Shown one piece after another: positions 1-11,240 of a stretch of 64,000 bases of DNA. A program made the translations under genes and the position numbers. Below the pieces are notes generated by a model, which was not told where the DNA came from, searched no databases, and saw nothing but the letters and a program-made list of their open reading frames with translations. The stretch spans positions 11,496,575 to 11,560,574 of the forward strand of contig OX393576.1 of NCBI GenBank assembly GCA_947652605.1, in the 5' to 3' direction. Position 1 is the stretch's first letter; the number at the start of each line of letters is the position of its first letter. Source of the DNA: Elmis aenea. Taxonomy: Eukaryota; Arthropoda; Insecta; Coleoptera; Elmidae.

Positions 1-704
1 GACAACTTGTTTACAAGTCATGGTTTGATGAAAACTCTTATAGTTAATCGCACAAAACAAATCCTTTTTTTGATCAGCAACAAATGAAAAAAGAAATTCG
101 CGGTTGTTTTCAATATAAATATGACAAAGAACATTTATTGCTTCTGGTAAAGTGGAAGGACAATGGACAATAGTATTGTGACTATAATGACAAATTATGA
201 TAGTATACATCCTCTTTCCAAAGTGAAACGTTGGTCTAAGTAGCAAAAAGAAAAAAATTTATGTGCCCCAACCTTGTCTCTTTGCCAATTATAATACAGC
301 TATGGGGGATGTAGACTTGCTAGACAAATCTGTAAATAATTATCAAGTGTCCATCCAAGGTAAAAAAAGGTGGTGGATTCTCTGGACCCATATGCTGAAT
401 ATTACAACAGTGAACGCCTGAAGGATAAATTCATTAGCAGGTAGAAATATTGATTTACTAAATTTCATACGAAGTGTATTAAGACATCACTTAAGAGTCT
501 TTGAGAAAGCTCAACTTTCCGGGCATCCACGTACGGTCCCAAAAAGTATTATACAGGATCAAGGAGGACATGTTCCTAAGAAATAATTGATAAACAGTTG
601 CGCTGTAGCATAATATGTCATCAACGAGCAAGGTGCATTTGTATCAAACGTCATGTCACACTGTTTGGAAAGAGAATGTTTCATAAAGTTTCATAGTGAA
701 TACC
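1..704 (+). pseudogene. piggyBac-like transposase, C-terminal half, decayed
   Basis: The reading frames are broken by stops and frameshifts but read piecewise as a piggyBac-family transposase. The window opens on DNLFTSHGLM, matching the family's conserved DNxFTS segment around the second catalytic Asp. SKVKRWS follows near 220. NYNTAMGDVDLLDK near 288-330 holds the third catalytic Asp. The end is a cysteine-rich zinc-binding tail (RCSIICHQRARCICIKRH) with its stop at about 702-704. The family cuts and pastes at TTAA. The N-terminal half lies outside the window. In-frame stops (for example in SERLKD and in the CRD linker) make it non-functional. The 3' terminal repeat and TTAA lie downstream at 921-939. 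Confidence 0.85.
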
Positions 705-767
705 AGTTTTCGATTGTAAATTATTACAATAAATTAATAAAAAATAATATAATTTTTATTTTCTTTG

Positions 768-939
768 CCGCCGCTATGTTCCCGTTGTACTCATATGAGT
801 ACGTGCATTTTTTTCACTTCTTTTTGAAAATATTTTTGAAAAACTTGCATAATTTGTAGTTTGGACATATTTCTAATAATAAAAAACGTTTTATTTAAAA
901 ATTTGAAAAAAAAAATGTTTGTGGGAACAAATGGGTTAA
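768..939 (+). repeat. 3' end of piggyBac-like element with TTAA target
   Basis: The segment ends in GTGGGAACAAATGGG (921-935) followed directly by TTAA (936-939), the usual outer end and target of piggyBac elements. A 16-bp perfect palindrome, GTACTCATATGAGTAC, lies at 787-802 beside GTTCCCGTT. Such subterminal palindromes are usual binding sites for the transposase C-terminal domain. It belongs to the broken transposase at 1-704. Confidence 0.75.
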
Positions 940-2091
940 AAGCTGATAAAATTCTGTGTCTAACTTAAAAATCCTAACAAATATATTTTTTACGATAAAA
1001 GCATACATTGGATAAACGAATCCTGTAAAAAATTATGAAAATACAGAAAGTAGTAACAATGATTAAAAGTCTTAGATGAAGTATAAGCCATTTCAGTTAC
1101 TTTATTTAAGAAAGTTGTGTAGTTAAAAATAACCAAGTTTAACACACTAAATTTTGTACTTAAGCTTTCAGAATTCAAGGTCGTATCAATACGAAACTGC
1201 GGAACCAAATTAAATTTAAATTCTCAAAAAGAAGGATTCCAAGGGCTTAAAAGTGCCGTAGCGACGATTCTTAGACAAAAACCTTTTACGGTTGCGTATT
1301 TCGCAAACGAATCTGAATAAATAAGGCTAAAACAGGAACAACGTCGGCTTTACCCAAAGTAACTCAGAGTTATGCAAATTTGCAAACTCCTTATTATGGC
1401 AATACTTAAAAACTGCACCTCGGGTTCAACAACACACTATTTACACTTTACCTCAAACGCTGAACGTAACTAATTAAATAAACGGAATTTGCGAACTGCC
1501 GCGCGGGAACTTCTATCAAGTTACTTTCGGTTTCGTGTGTCAACTGGGAAATTTGTCGCATCACACCGAACCAATGAATACGAAACATTCGATGACTAGA
1601 ATAAGTTACTCGCACACGGGTTGTGCATACAAAGTACTTTGGTGTTTAGTGTACGAGGTGATGAATAAATAATTTTAATAGGTCAACGAAATATCGAACG
1701 GTATAAGAACGTTTATGTAATTATCAAATTACAACAATGAAATAAAAATGTCATCACCTATCTTTTGCTTTTTATTTTTTATTTTAACAACAAGTGATCA
1801 TTAACACTGTTTTTTTTTTATATTAGGGGTACAAATAAGTCAACATCAAACTGGTGTTTCGCGGAAAGTGAATAAGTGTTCCAAGATTTTTTTTTTAAAA
1901 CCCAAATCCAGTTTATAACAGTACAATCTGGTCTTTGAGACCAATAAGCAGTTTATTTCTAGCCTAAATTAATAATGTTCAAACTTAGTCCAAGGTTTAC
2001 TCAACAGTAGTCCTTAGTTTGCTAATATATAAGTACACTAATAATTATTAACGTGCACACTACCGCACAGTCTCTGCTTTTAAATTTTTGC
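940..2091. other. AT-rich DNA without recognised gene; includes LINE 3' tail
   Basis: I see no coding potential or RNA gene between the piggyBac end and the Jockey stop codon. The GC-richer stretch at about 1490-1640 looks like unique DNA. The part nearest 2091, on the minus strand, is probably the 3' untranslated tail of the Jockey element at 2092-4258, but its end could not be fixed. Confidence 0.4.
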
Positions 2092-2123
2092 TCAAACTAA
2101 CTCAAAAGATTTAATCCTTTTAA
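2092..2123 (-). pseudogene. Last codons of Jockey-type LINE ORF2, cut off by a piggyBac insertion
   Basis: Read on the minus strand, this piece gives ...KRIKSFELV and a stop at 2092-2094. It continues the reverse-transcriptase frame that ends at 3264 on the other side of the piggyBac element. If the element and one TTAA are removed, the frame reads SVRRLKRIKSFELV-stop, a typical Jockey C-terminus. It is the 3' part of the feature at 3264-4258. Confidence 0.8.
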
Positions 2124-3259
2124 CTCTTACAGGCACATAAAAAGCAGACATATTTTTGCCCGTGCTGCACACAAAATTAAAAATTATTTATTAACAACGA
2201 AACTAAATGCATTTGAAAGAGGATGCAGAATAAAAAAGAAAAATATATGTTTTAGCATCCTCGTCGGGTTCAGCAACTCCTGGTGAGGTGGTACACCCTA
2301 TGTACCACTATGCCTGTAATGCGAAATTTTGAGTAGCTTGATTTATCACAAATTGTAATATTTTCTTTTTTTTTACTTCTTTGTGGGTACAGATTTTTTT
2401 GAAAAACTATATTTTCAATAATTTTTTTCGGTTAACAGTAAACTAAATATTTTATAAGGTGTAGGATCAGTAACTTGATAAACAATATCTGTAATTCCAG
2501 CATAATATTCAAACTGGCCAGAACAGCAGCTAGTCAAAGATTCGTCCATCTGGGTGCCTCCTGAATGTTATTACTTGTATTTTTGTAAAATGACTTAGTG
2601 GCATATTGTTATCAGAATCTGACTAATCAGAATAATTTTGATAGGTTTCTAAATTATCCATTTCTAAATTAACTTCCCTTTCCTTATTTACCTGCTCTGT
2701 ATCATCTAGTTCACCAATTATAGATTCTTGGTCAGTCGGAATATCTTCAATTTTCGCAAGAAATTAATCCTTTCAATTTAAATGGCAAGTCTTCTAAATT
2801 GTATAATGATTTTAATAGTGATTATTTGTTTGAATGTTCACAGTGGTACAAATAACGTACCACCAAATTATTGTCAAATAAACACAAGAAAAACCTATTT
2901 TAAATATGAAAACAATGTCAAGTGTAAACCATACCACAAGCAGACAGATTTAACATAAACACAATTATTTTATGTTAAAATTACACTAATTACAACAAAT
3001 TATTTTTGTACACTTTACTGGGGTCCAAAATACAACTAAAATGAGTTGACAGACAATCAATGCAAGCAATTTCTATCGGGTTCTGACCTGCAGCGTAAAG
3101 TTACGTTATGTCAGTACATATTGGCATAGGTGGTACAGTTTTTAAGCGATCGTGCAGAACAGCAGAAATATTAAATTAGGTGGTACAATTTCAGTACCAC
3201 CATGCAGCATTGGTAACAAAAATGGTGGTACATAACGTGTACCACCATGCCTGTAAGAG
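2124..3259. mobile_element. Non-autonomous piggyBac-like element, 1136 bp, TTAA target
   Basis: The ends are CTCTTACAGGCA (2124-2135) and TGCCTGTAAGAG (3248-3259), with TTAA on both sides (2120-2123 and 3260-3263). Several subterminal repeats of the type GGTGGTAC...GTACCACC occur near both ends (2287-2315 and 3178-3246). Internally (about 2540-2770, minus strand) lies a relic of an acidic transposase N-terminus (EDIPTDQESIIGELDDTEQ). The catalytic core is missing, so this is a deletion derivative that was moved by a related transposase. It inserted into a Jockey LINE just upstream of that element's stop codon. Confidence 0.9.
2540..2770 (-). pseudogene. piggyBac transposase N-terminal relic
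   Basis: The minus-strand frame reads an Asp/Glu-rich stretch (EDIPTDQESIIGELDDTEQ, then SDSDNNMPLSHFTKIQ). Acidic N-termini of this sort are common in piggyBac transposases. The frame has stops, and nothing of the catalytic DDD core follows. It lies inside the TTAA-flanked element at 2124-3259 and shows that this element derives from an autonomous copy. Confidence 0.6.
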
Positions 3260-3263
3260 TTAA

Positions 3264-4258
3264 GTCTTCTTACTGATCCTGTCGTGACCAGCAGCTGGAT
3301 CGTCTCGACATTTACATGTTGATGGAGCCTTTCTTCGTGGCTCTTGGCAAACTTCTTCATGGTGTTGGTTAGCGTCCATGTTGAGGTCCCGATGTATGTC
3401 ACTATTTCTGCAACACCAAGGTTTATCAGCGATGTTCCTCATTGTTTTGTTCTGGAATCTCTGGATGATCTGAATATTACTCTGTTTGGTGCATCCCCAT
3501 AGCTGTATCCAATATGTCCATACAGGCTTTAAAATTTGGTTGTATAACAAAAGTTTATTATGTAGGAACGGAGAGGAATTCCTTCCGATTAGGCAGTACA
3601 TTTTTTTTATATTTGATACCCAATTTTTTCCTTTATTTCTTGACATAAGGCTTCCAGCGTAGCTTAGCGTCCAATGTAATACCAAAGTATTTTGCTGTGT
3701 TGGAGTATGGTATTTGTTTATTATTTAGGTTGATTGGTACATGTTCATTTCTCTTGTTGGTAAATTTGACTTAGTTTCATTTAACTTTATAAGCCAATTA
3801 TTGATCTGCTTGGCAGCTGTTTGTAATTTCTCGGATGATTCTATATTGTTTCTTCCTACTGCTAAAATAGCCGTGGCGTCAGCAAAGGTCGCTATAGTAT
3901 TGTTTTCTAACTTTGGAATATCACAAGTACAATAGGTAGAGGACCGGACCTAGTACGCTTCCTTGTGGAACCCCTGCTTTAATTTCTTTATGTTCTGAAT
4001 AAGATTCTACTTGCTTTATTCGGAAGTGTCTCTCTGAGATGTAGGACCGAAGAATTTGGAAGTACTGTTTTGGGAGGAGCTTAGTTTATAATTTAAACCA
4101 TCATGTCACACTTTGTCGAAAGCCTGCGTCTAGAAAGATAGTAGAACCAACTTTCTTTTCTTCTAGGGCTTTTTCTATGAGGTTCGTAATTCTATGTACT
4201 TGGTCAATAGTTGAATGTTTATTTCTAAATCCAAATTGATGAGAGAGGATTAGTTTTT
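3264..4258 (-). pseudogene. Jockey-type LINE reverse transcriptase, 5'-truncated
   Basis: The minus-strand frames together read the second half of a Jockey-clade ORF2: FGFRNKHSTIDQVHRITNLI, then AGVPQGSVLGP, then the catalytic region FADATAIL, then thumb and C-terminal segments such as LLLYNQILKPVWTY and IQLWGCTKQSNIQ. The enzyme copies LINE RNA into DNA at a nicked target. The expected FADD box reads FADA because of a GCC codon around 3873-3878, so the active site has lost an Asp, and frameshifts are present. The copy is truncated on the 5' side near 4258, as is normal for LINEs. Its last codons are at 2092-2123, beyond a piggyBac insertion. Confidence 0.85.
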
Positions 4259-4307
4259 TTCTTCTTCCTTAATATGAACAATAGAAAACCATTGTTCCGC
4301 GGAACAT

Positions 4308-4323
4308 AGTTTGGGAAACACTG
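4308..4323 (-). repeat. hAT-like terminal sequence, lone end
   Basis: The minus strand reads CAGTGTTTCCCAAACT, followed by TGTTCCGCGGAACA (about 4292-4305), a 14-bp palindrome. CAGTG starts with a nearby palindrome are common in hAT elements. I could not find the partner end, so this is probably a truncated MITE next to the Jockey 5' truncation point. Confidence 0.4.
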
Positions 4324-7300
4324 ACTTATTGGTACCCATGATATAAAAAAAACGAATAGGTTCGCTTTAGTATATAAAAATTTTCAATGTAGCTGTTATC
4401 TGTAGTTCCCTGGATTTTTATATTTTACAGGGGGGCAAATTTTTACCAAAAGAGAGTCTCAAAATTTACAAAAAAAAGTTGGCAAACTGTAATTGTTAAT
4501 AATTACAATTATGTTCTCTTTCATATTAAAATAAATGATTACTTAAAGTACCCCTAATATATCCTGCCATTTAATTTAACGAACCATTGATTGTAATTTA
4601 ATTGTTTTTCTTGGAGAATGACCGATAAAGGTTACTGAACGTTAGATTTTGCCATGCACCGTAAGTTATTGTACATTAGGAAATTGCTATTGTGGGAACA
4701 AATGTCAAATGAATAGAACGATTCAATCAACATAGGCTGGAACAGGCCTTAAGATAAAGATGCGTTATTTACAACCGAATTCCCTCAGGATAAAACGTAA
4801 ATGAAAAACGTTCAAAGAAAATCCAATTTATTTAGATTAGTGTTTGTATAGGCTTTAATTTGATCTAACAATTACTTTCACTGAATTACCGTCTGAAAAA
4901 CGAGAACGAAATACTAATTCTATTGTACCTGCAACTTTGCAGATTAATATGCATACTTGACAACTGCACTAATTGTATGCGAGTTCAGGAAAAATCATAA
5001 TAAAGCCTTGCTCGATAACAAAACAAAGTTAACGAGGTTATTTAAAACGTAAATACAAGGGTTATTTTTTTAGTAATAAAAAAACAACTTCATTTTATTT
5101 AATTTGTCCTGTTACGTTTCATTATTTTCGTTAAATATTATAGTATTAAATTACATGAAGTAGCTATCATTTGCTTATATTAATAAAGCTAAGGATAAAA
5201 ATACACAGTAAGATGAACAATTTAAAGTTGGGTTGAAATAACCAGCGGTAGTTGATAAATTAAGGGCAGACATTACATTATTATAGTAAAAATTATTCAA
5301 ATTAAAATGTTTAGTGAAAAAAAACATCAATGTTGGTTACTTAATAGCCATTTTTCATCTGTCTGGCTTCACTTAATTTAGCTTCTGATTGCGTTTGTTT
5401 TATTATGGTCCATAAAACTGGCACATAACGAACATTATTTGCTTTTCTCATACCGTTTTGTTTTATAGCAGTCAATAACGTTATGAATTAAATCACGACC
5501 GTTTTAATAGTTGTGTAATTCGGAAAAGAATATAACTATAACAGTTACAACGTACAGGTTCAGAGTCACTTTTTATTTCAGCCTGATTTAAAGAGATAAT
5601 ACTTTAAAACGAATTAACAAGCTAAAAGATGAAGTAAAGAGAAGAATTTTATTAATATCATATTATTAATATCAAAGAACAGACGCACCACCGATTTTCC
5701 GACGCATTCTTGGTTTCAAAGCCTTACCGGATTAACCATTCTGCTGAACCAACCGTGGAGCCATAGGCAGGGTTATGTTAAGCAAATTAAGTTAAGAATC
5801 CTATAAAATTGTGGTATCATCGCCAAATTCTTTCTCGCAATTTCGTCCGGATTAAAGGAGGTGCCGGAAAGTCGGTGTTGTAGCTGCACCGATTAAATTC
5901 TTGTTGTTCATTTTTAAAATGCTTAATCATCATTAATCGACTCCCAATATCTGTCAATGAAATTTTGTAACAGTCTGTACAGTAGACGTTCAAGCTAATA
6001 ATTCATTTTTAATTTAATAATTAAGTTTACACAAGAAACAAACTACGTAATGTACCAACATTTTGAATGTCAAAGCGAATTAAACGTTTATATGAATAGA
6101 GGGTCCCTTAAAAAAACAATATTTTTCTCAGTGGGAAATATTTACAGTTTATTCAGGTGGTTCGATGTTGATTGTGGGAGAACTTGCTTCAAACGTCATT
6201 CCGTTGCCCGCGGGCAAAAGATACGCCAACGCAGTCTATAAATAATGCTTGGAAATCTTAATTCATTATGGGTGTTATTTTGAATTGAAAAGCAGGTTTT
6301 TGTAATCTTGTCAATGAGGGTTCGTTTATTAAGAAATTAATGAATGATTTCTTGTTTATTTTGTTAATTCTAATTTACTCAAATAGGGTTTACTTTATAA
6401 TTGTAATATAGGGTGTGCATAAATCGGTGAGCAATTTTAACATAACAATGTTACTCTTACATTGTAGAATGTAAGTTGAAAGTCTGATTACAAAAACGCC
6501 GACCACGGCTTAATTAACTTCAAAAAAATCTTTTCAAAAAGCAAGAATTGTTTAACTTTTCTTTTTGCGTCCTAAGAGGCTGTATTAAGTGAATTAAACA
6601 TGTGACAAAAATCGGAAATTATGTACAGAAACTCTTATAAATATCGATTTAAAAAATATTCTTATTTGTAAAAAAAAACATTAAAAAAAACTGAGTTAAG
6701 CCTCTGGCGTCTACGTGAAAATAAAAAAAAAACATCAATTAATCACGTACTCTTTTAAAAATACAGACGTCTGAAAATCACTTGCCTACTGGCAAAAGCA
6801 AACTAATTTTGTTTCAGTTTGAGTGCGTCTAAATTAACTGGTGAGCGTTTCGTCCCTACAGGAGGAAAATATCTGTGGCCGCGTTAAATCTACAAGAAAT
6901 CGCAATGCAATACACTTGAAGTGTTATAATATATTAAAAGAAAAAGAAAATTCCAACATGGGTATCATGTTTTATTTAAGAAAATGAGAGAAAAAGAATC
7001 TGAGTATCAAGATTTTATTAAAATTTTTATTACAAAATTAAAATAATTTAAATCAAGATTTTGTTGTAGCTATTTTGAACTTACAATTAGTAAAAAATTA
7101 ATGAAACTAAAAAAAACATTTTAAATGCATCAGTCCTTTATTTTGAACGTGGCACAAGTAACTTTTTGCGAAAAATGTGGTAAATCTGTTAACTGTTACA
7201 AAAATGTATGGTGTTTTTATCTTTAAACATTCTACTTGCATTTCTTTCAATATCATTACTACTTTCATCAATAGAAATTTTACTGTTAAGCAGAAGTGCA

Positions 7301-7463
7301 AATACATATATTTTGAAAATGGCATATTGATGGATCTTTTCCCCTATATGTAACAGTTATTTTAAAAATTTAAAACAAAGTGAAAATTCTGACGAGTTCA
7401 TCATACCTACCTATTAATGACATTGATTCAATACAGGAGTAAACTTTTTTATAAAATACGTTG
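4324..7463. other. No recognised gene; AT-rich, apparently unique
   Basis: Both strands were read without finding a recognisable protein, RNA gene or repeat structure. A TATAAATA string occurs near 6237-6244, but no coding region follows it, so I do not call a promoter. A GC-richer patch lies at about 5690-5780. Confidence 0.4.
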
Positions 7464-7465
7464 TA

Positions 7466-7660
7466 CAGGGTGTTTCTTAAGTATTTCAAAAAAAATCGGA
7501 ATGTGATTCCTTATAGAAAATTAAGGGGAGTCTTTCGTATACAATTTTTCCTTAGACGTCTCCTTTCGGAGTTACACCCGTTAAAGGGCAGCGGTAAAAT
7601 TAGGTTTTTATTTTATTTCTCAAATTTGGTTATATGAGATTTGGTATTTTGCAATTAAAA
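7466..7660. repeat. CAGGGTG-type element end, lone
   Basis: CAGGGTGTTTCTTAAGTAT starts at 7466 directly after TA (7464-7465). This is the same kind of terminus as the fold-back elements elsewhere in the window. No matching inverted end was found nearby, so the element is probably truncated. Confidence 0.4.
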
Positions 7661-8055
7661 ATATATATTTTTTTGAAAGCTTGATTTATTTAGAAACTTT
7701 TTTATTCTCTAGTTTTTCTCATAAACCTACCCTTTTTGAGTAAAAAATTAAATAAATAAACATGAATCGTTAAATATTCCGATATAAAACTATTCATTTT
7801 GGTGGTTGCCTTCCATGTTTTGTTTATGTTCATATTGGGTAGAATTGACGGGTGTAATTCATTTTGATGTTTACGCGGCGACAACCAATTAACAAATTAA
7901 AAGTTTTGAAAACCTATTACTTGTGACATTAATGAATTTGTTAAAATGAACTTTAATAAAAAAGAAAAACGCATTAATCTGCAAATTTTTTATTCATTGA
8001 AAAAATTCTATATTGTCAAGTCAAAGATATGCAGAAACTTATCCAGAAAAAAAGA

Positions 8056-8464
8056 CAACCCTCGCACACATATTTTTGGTCGTTGGACAGAAATATGGGG
8101 CTTTTGACAAACTAAGAGAAAAATATGGTAAAAGGGTTTCCCTTTCCAGATGATAATAAAAAAAAATTTAGCACAAACACTAGGAAAAATGTATGACCAC
8201 AATCTGATTCGGCTTAAAAAGTTGCTTGGGCAATGTTTTTACACATTTAAAATATTTCAAACTCCAAAGGAGTTATAGACGATTTTCAAAAATCGTATTT
8301 TCCAGTTTTTCCTCATTTTCTCCGATACCGTTAGAGATATTTTCAACTTATCTTTGGATTATCAATGAATATCGAATTTAGCAACTTTGCCAAATTTAAA
8401 CCTTATCTTTAGCTATTATAATAAGCGAGATCCTCATGCTTAAACTCGAATTTCAATCACCCTG
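8056..8464. mobile_element. Truncated copy of the 27.1-kb fold-back family
   Basis: The stretch matches the loop and right arm of the complete element at 27114-28245: shared strings include CCTCGCACACATATTTTTG, then ACTCCAAAGGAGTTATAGACG, then AATAAGCGAGATCC, ending in CACCCTG with TA at 8465-8466. The left arm is missing. It shows that the family is dispersed rather than a local duplication. Confidence 0.7.
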
Positions 8465-10049
8465 TATAATAGCCCTTTCTCTTTTACTAAATTATTAAAA
8501 TCGAAGCAATGCCTATGAAAAACAAAAGTGTGGGAAATACCCACAATATTTTTTTCAATTCTCAAGTCCCAGAAATAAAAAAATGGTCGAAGCTTCGAAA
8601 TCTTGTTACGCTACTGTTAAAAGACAAATCGTATTGAATCAACGCGGATGTGACTTCTAGCTTGAAAAAACGCTTTCACACGCTTCCAACGCCTCCTATA
8701 TTTCCAATATCATTTAACGTTGCCTGTTGCCAGTTTCTCTCAGTTCGAGTGCACAGAAAATGAAAACGGTTTCTTTGAGTACAATAAATATAAGTCACGG
8801 TTCAATTTTATCTGACCGCTTGCAACCAGATCTGAGCACCGAAGCTTTTCTATAGCGACTGGAAATTGCATTACAAAAGCATTGAAAGTAAATTTGAGAA
8901 TTTATGCAATACGGTTCGACTTACAATTGCATCGTTCAAACCAATTCGAGCTACACACTTGAACAATAACAATTTCGTTATTGGATTTATCAGTTCCAAG
9001 TTCGTCTTCGCGTCCTTCACATTCCTGTCCGATTTTCCAGATGGAAAATAGTTTTGAAGGGAAATGAAAATGGTGAACGGCTTGTTTAAAATTTCACTAA
9101 AAAATTTTACTTATGGTCGCTAAAGGAACTTAATGTTAAGTTTTTTCTTGAAAAATGTTTGCTCTCAACAGCCTGCACCCTATTATTAACTCTAATCTAA
9201 TTATTGTTGCGTTAATTGTTCGAAATTTGTAGTAAACAATGATAATCTAATAAATGTGCTTGTTTAGGGTAACAATTTAACCTGGACCTTATTAAATACA
9301 CCGATGCACCCTGCAGTGGTGTTTCATGAACACTAGATAAATCATTTAAAAGTTCTTAAAATTTATTGACAAAAGCTGCAAACATTAACTCAAGCACTGA
9401 AGCCTCTGAAGAAAAAGGTTGACGAAAAGTTAGTAAAAGTGTTTGATAAATTGTTAATGAAAGAATAGTGCTAAATTTAGCTTAATACACAATAATACCA
9501 GGGGAAGTTTAAAGTTCCTGAAAAGATTTATTATGTGTTAATACAAATTAATTCTCTAATCAAATGCACTGAATGATAAGGACAAACTTTGAAAAATAGC
9601 AACGCATAATTTTAAGGAATTCTTTAACGTTACTATTCCATTAACAGAAACTTTATGAAATGAATATTCATCAACTGTTCTTGTTTAAAGTTTCAGAGTA
9701 TTAATTATGGAGTTTCTCTCTAATGCTTCTTTGTTAGAGGTTGACATGTACGTGCAGTGTAACTTTAACCGACTGTGCGTTCGTTCCCTTTCATTTTTAT
9801 TCATGCAAAGGCATTTCCAAAATTTTTATTTTAGGCTGACAATTTTATTCCAAGCTATACTAAACTACAAATCCAAAGTTCACATAAACTAACAATCATC
9901 TTGTGATACTAATACTCAATTTGGGTAAAATCTAGCAAATTATATGATTATGCATATTAAACATATTCATGTTGCATGTAAAATGATCAATCAAATAATT
10001 AAACCCTTAATTAAAACGAACGGATTTTTTAAAAAGTTTATTAGGAATA
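8465..10049. other. No recognised gene
   Basis: I see only AT-rich DNA with short open frames that resemble nothing I know. No structured repeat was noticed on either strand. Confidence 0.4.
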
Positions 10050-10129
10050 AAAGTGAACCAAAAGTTACTCTTCCTCTTTTTCTTTTTGATCGGTTTCTCC
10101 TGTACCTTTCGGTGTCGAGGTATGCTTTT

Positions 10130-11236
10130 TTATTTCTGTATTAAGTTTCTCCACTCCTGCCCATCCTTAGCTAATTGTGGCACATTTCTCCAGCTGACTC
10201 CTTTATCTCCTAGTCTCTGCCCCACTTCTTTTTCCCATTTTATTCTTAGTCTTCCTCTATTTCTTTTTTTCGCCATCTTCATTTTCCATCCTATTTTCGC
10301 GTATCTACTTTCTGGAATACGTAGTAGATGTCCAAGCCATATCAATTGATTCGTCTCCATCTTTTTCCTAATATCTGTGACTCCTAGGTTTTTTCGAATT
10401 TTTTCGTTACTAATTTTATCGATCAGTCTATATCCCTCTATTCTTCTCAGAAATCTCATTTCCTGTGCCTGTATTATTTGTTTTTGGGCAAGTGTCCAAG
10501 TTTCTGAACTGTACGTGAGTAGACTGCATTAAAAACTCGCGTTTTTGTTTCTTTTGAGATCATCTTTTGACTTACTTAACATTTATTAGTGGCGTAGTAA
10601 AACTTCGTCACTGCCGCTATTCTATTTTTCTGATCTTCCTCCAATTTACCAATCTCTGCAATTATTGTACCAAAATATTTAAAGTTCTCTACCTGCTCTA
10701 TCTTTTTTGGTCTAGCATAATTTTGTAACTGGTTCATGATTTCTCGCTATAACCATAACCTTTGTCGTTGTTATATTTTTATTCGTATTACATATATCTA
10801 CTTAATGTTTCTGCCCATACGTCTAGATTGAGTTGCAAGTCCTTTACGCTTTTAGCTAATAGCACCACATCATCTGCAAAGGCTAGTTCTGTTAAGGATA
10901 TTGGTTTTAGTTTATTCCAACCCCAGTAGGCTTTCTTTGGGTTTTGTTTAAATTCTTTAATTACTTTGTCCATAAGAATTATAAAGAGCAGTGGACTTAA
11001 CGTGCCTCCTTGTCTTACTCCCACTGTTATAAATTCCTGGGAACTTCTGTTATGGGTTCGCACATAATTTCTACTACTGTTATATAAACTCTTGATGGCG
11101 TTTAATTCTTGCACTCTACTTTGTTTCAATATCTTCCAGATCTTTTTCCTTGGCACTCTATATATTCTATCAAAGGCTTTAAACAGATCGATAAAGCACA
11201 AGTACATCATTTTTGGATGTTCCATTATTTTTTCAC
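10130..11236 (-). pseudogene. LINE reverse transcriptase and C-terminal domain (copy A, 3' part)
   Basis: The minus strand reads a non-LTR reverse transcriptase: FIDLFKAFDRI (11150-11200), GVRQGGTLSPLLFIILMDK and FADDVVLLAKS (10840-10890), with both catalytic Asp residues of the FADD box kept. The C-terminal domain at 10130-10459 has the pattern QLIWLGHLLRIPES, then GRLRIKWEKEV, then LAKDGQEWRNLI. This tail is seen in many insect LINEs. The frame is broken between 10460 and 10790. The clade is uncertain (RTE-like is my best guess). A piggyBac element at 11241-12359 separates it from its 5' part. Confidence 0.85.
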
Positions 11237-11240
11237 TTAA

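Noticed and set aside
3741..3935. 64-codon open frame, plus strand
   Set aside because: It is the shadow of the Jockey reverse transcriptase on the opposite strand.
6237..6244. TATAAATA as a core promoter
   Set aside because: No coding region or initiator follows, and AT-rich DNA gives such strings by chance.
10053..10349. 98-codon open frame, plus strand
   Set aside because: Antisense to the LINE C-terminal domain; the proline/serine-rich text is a strand shadow.
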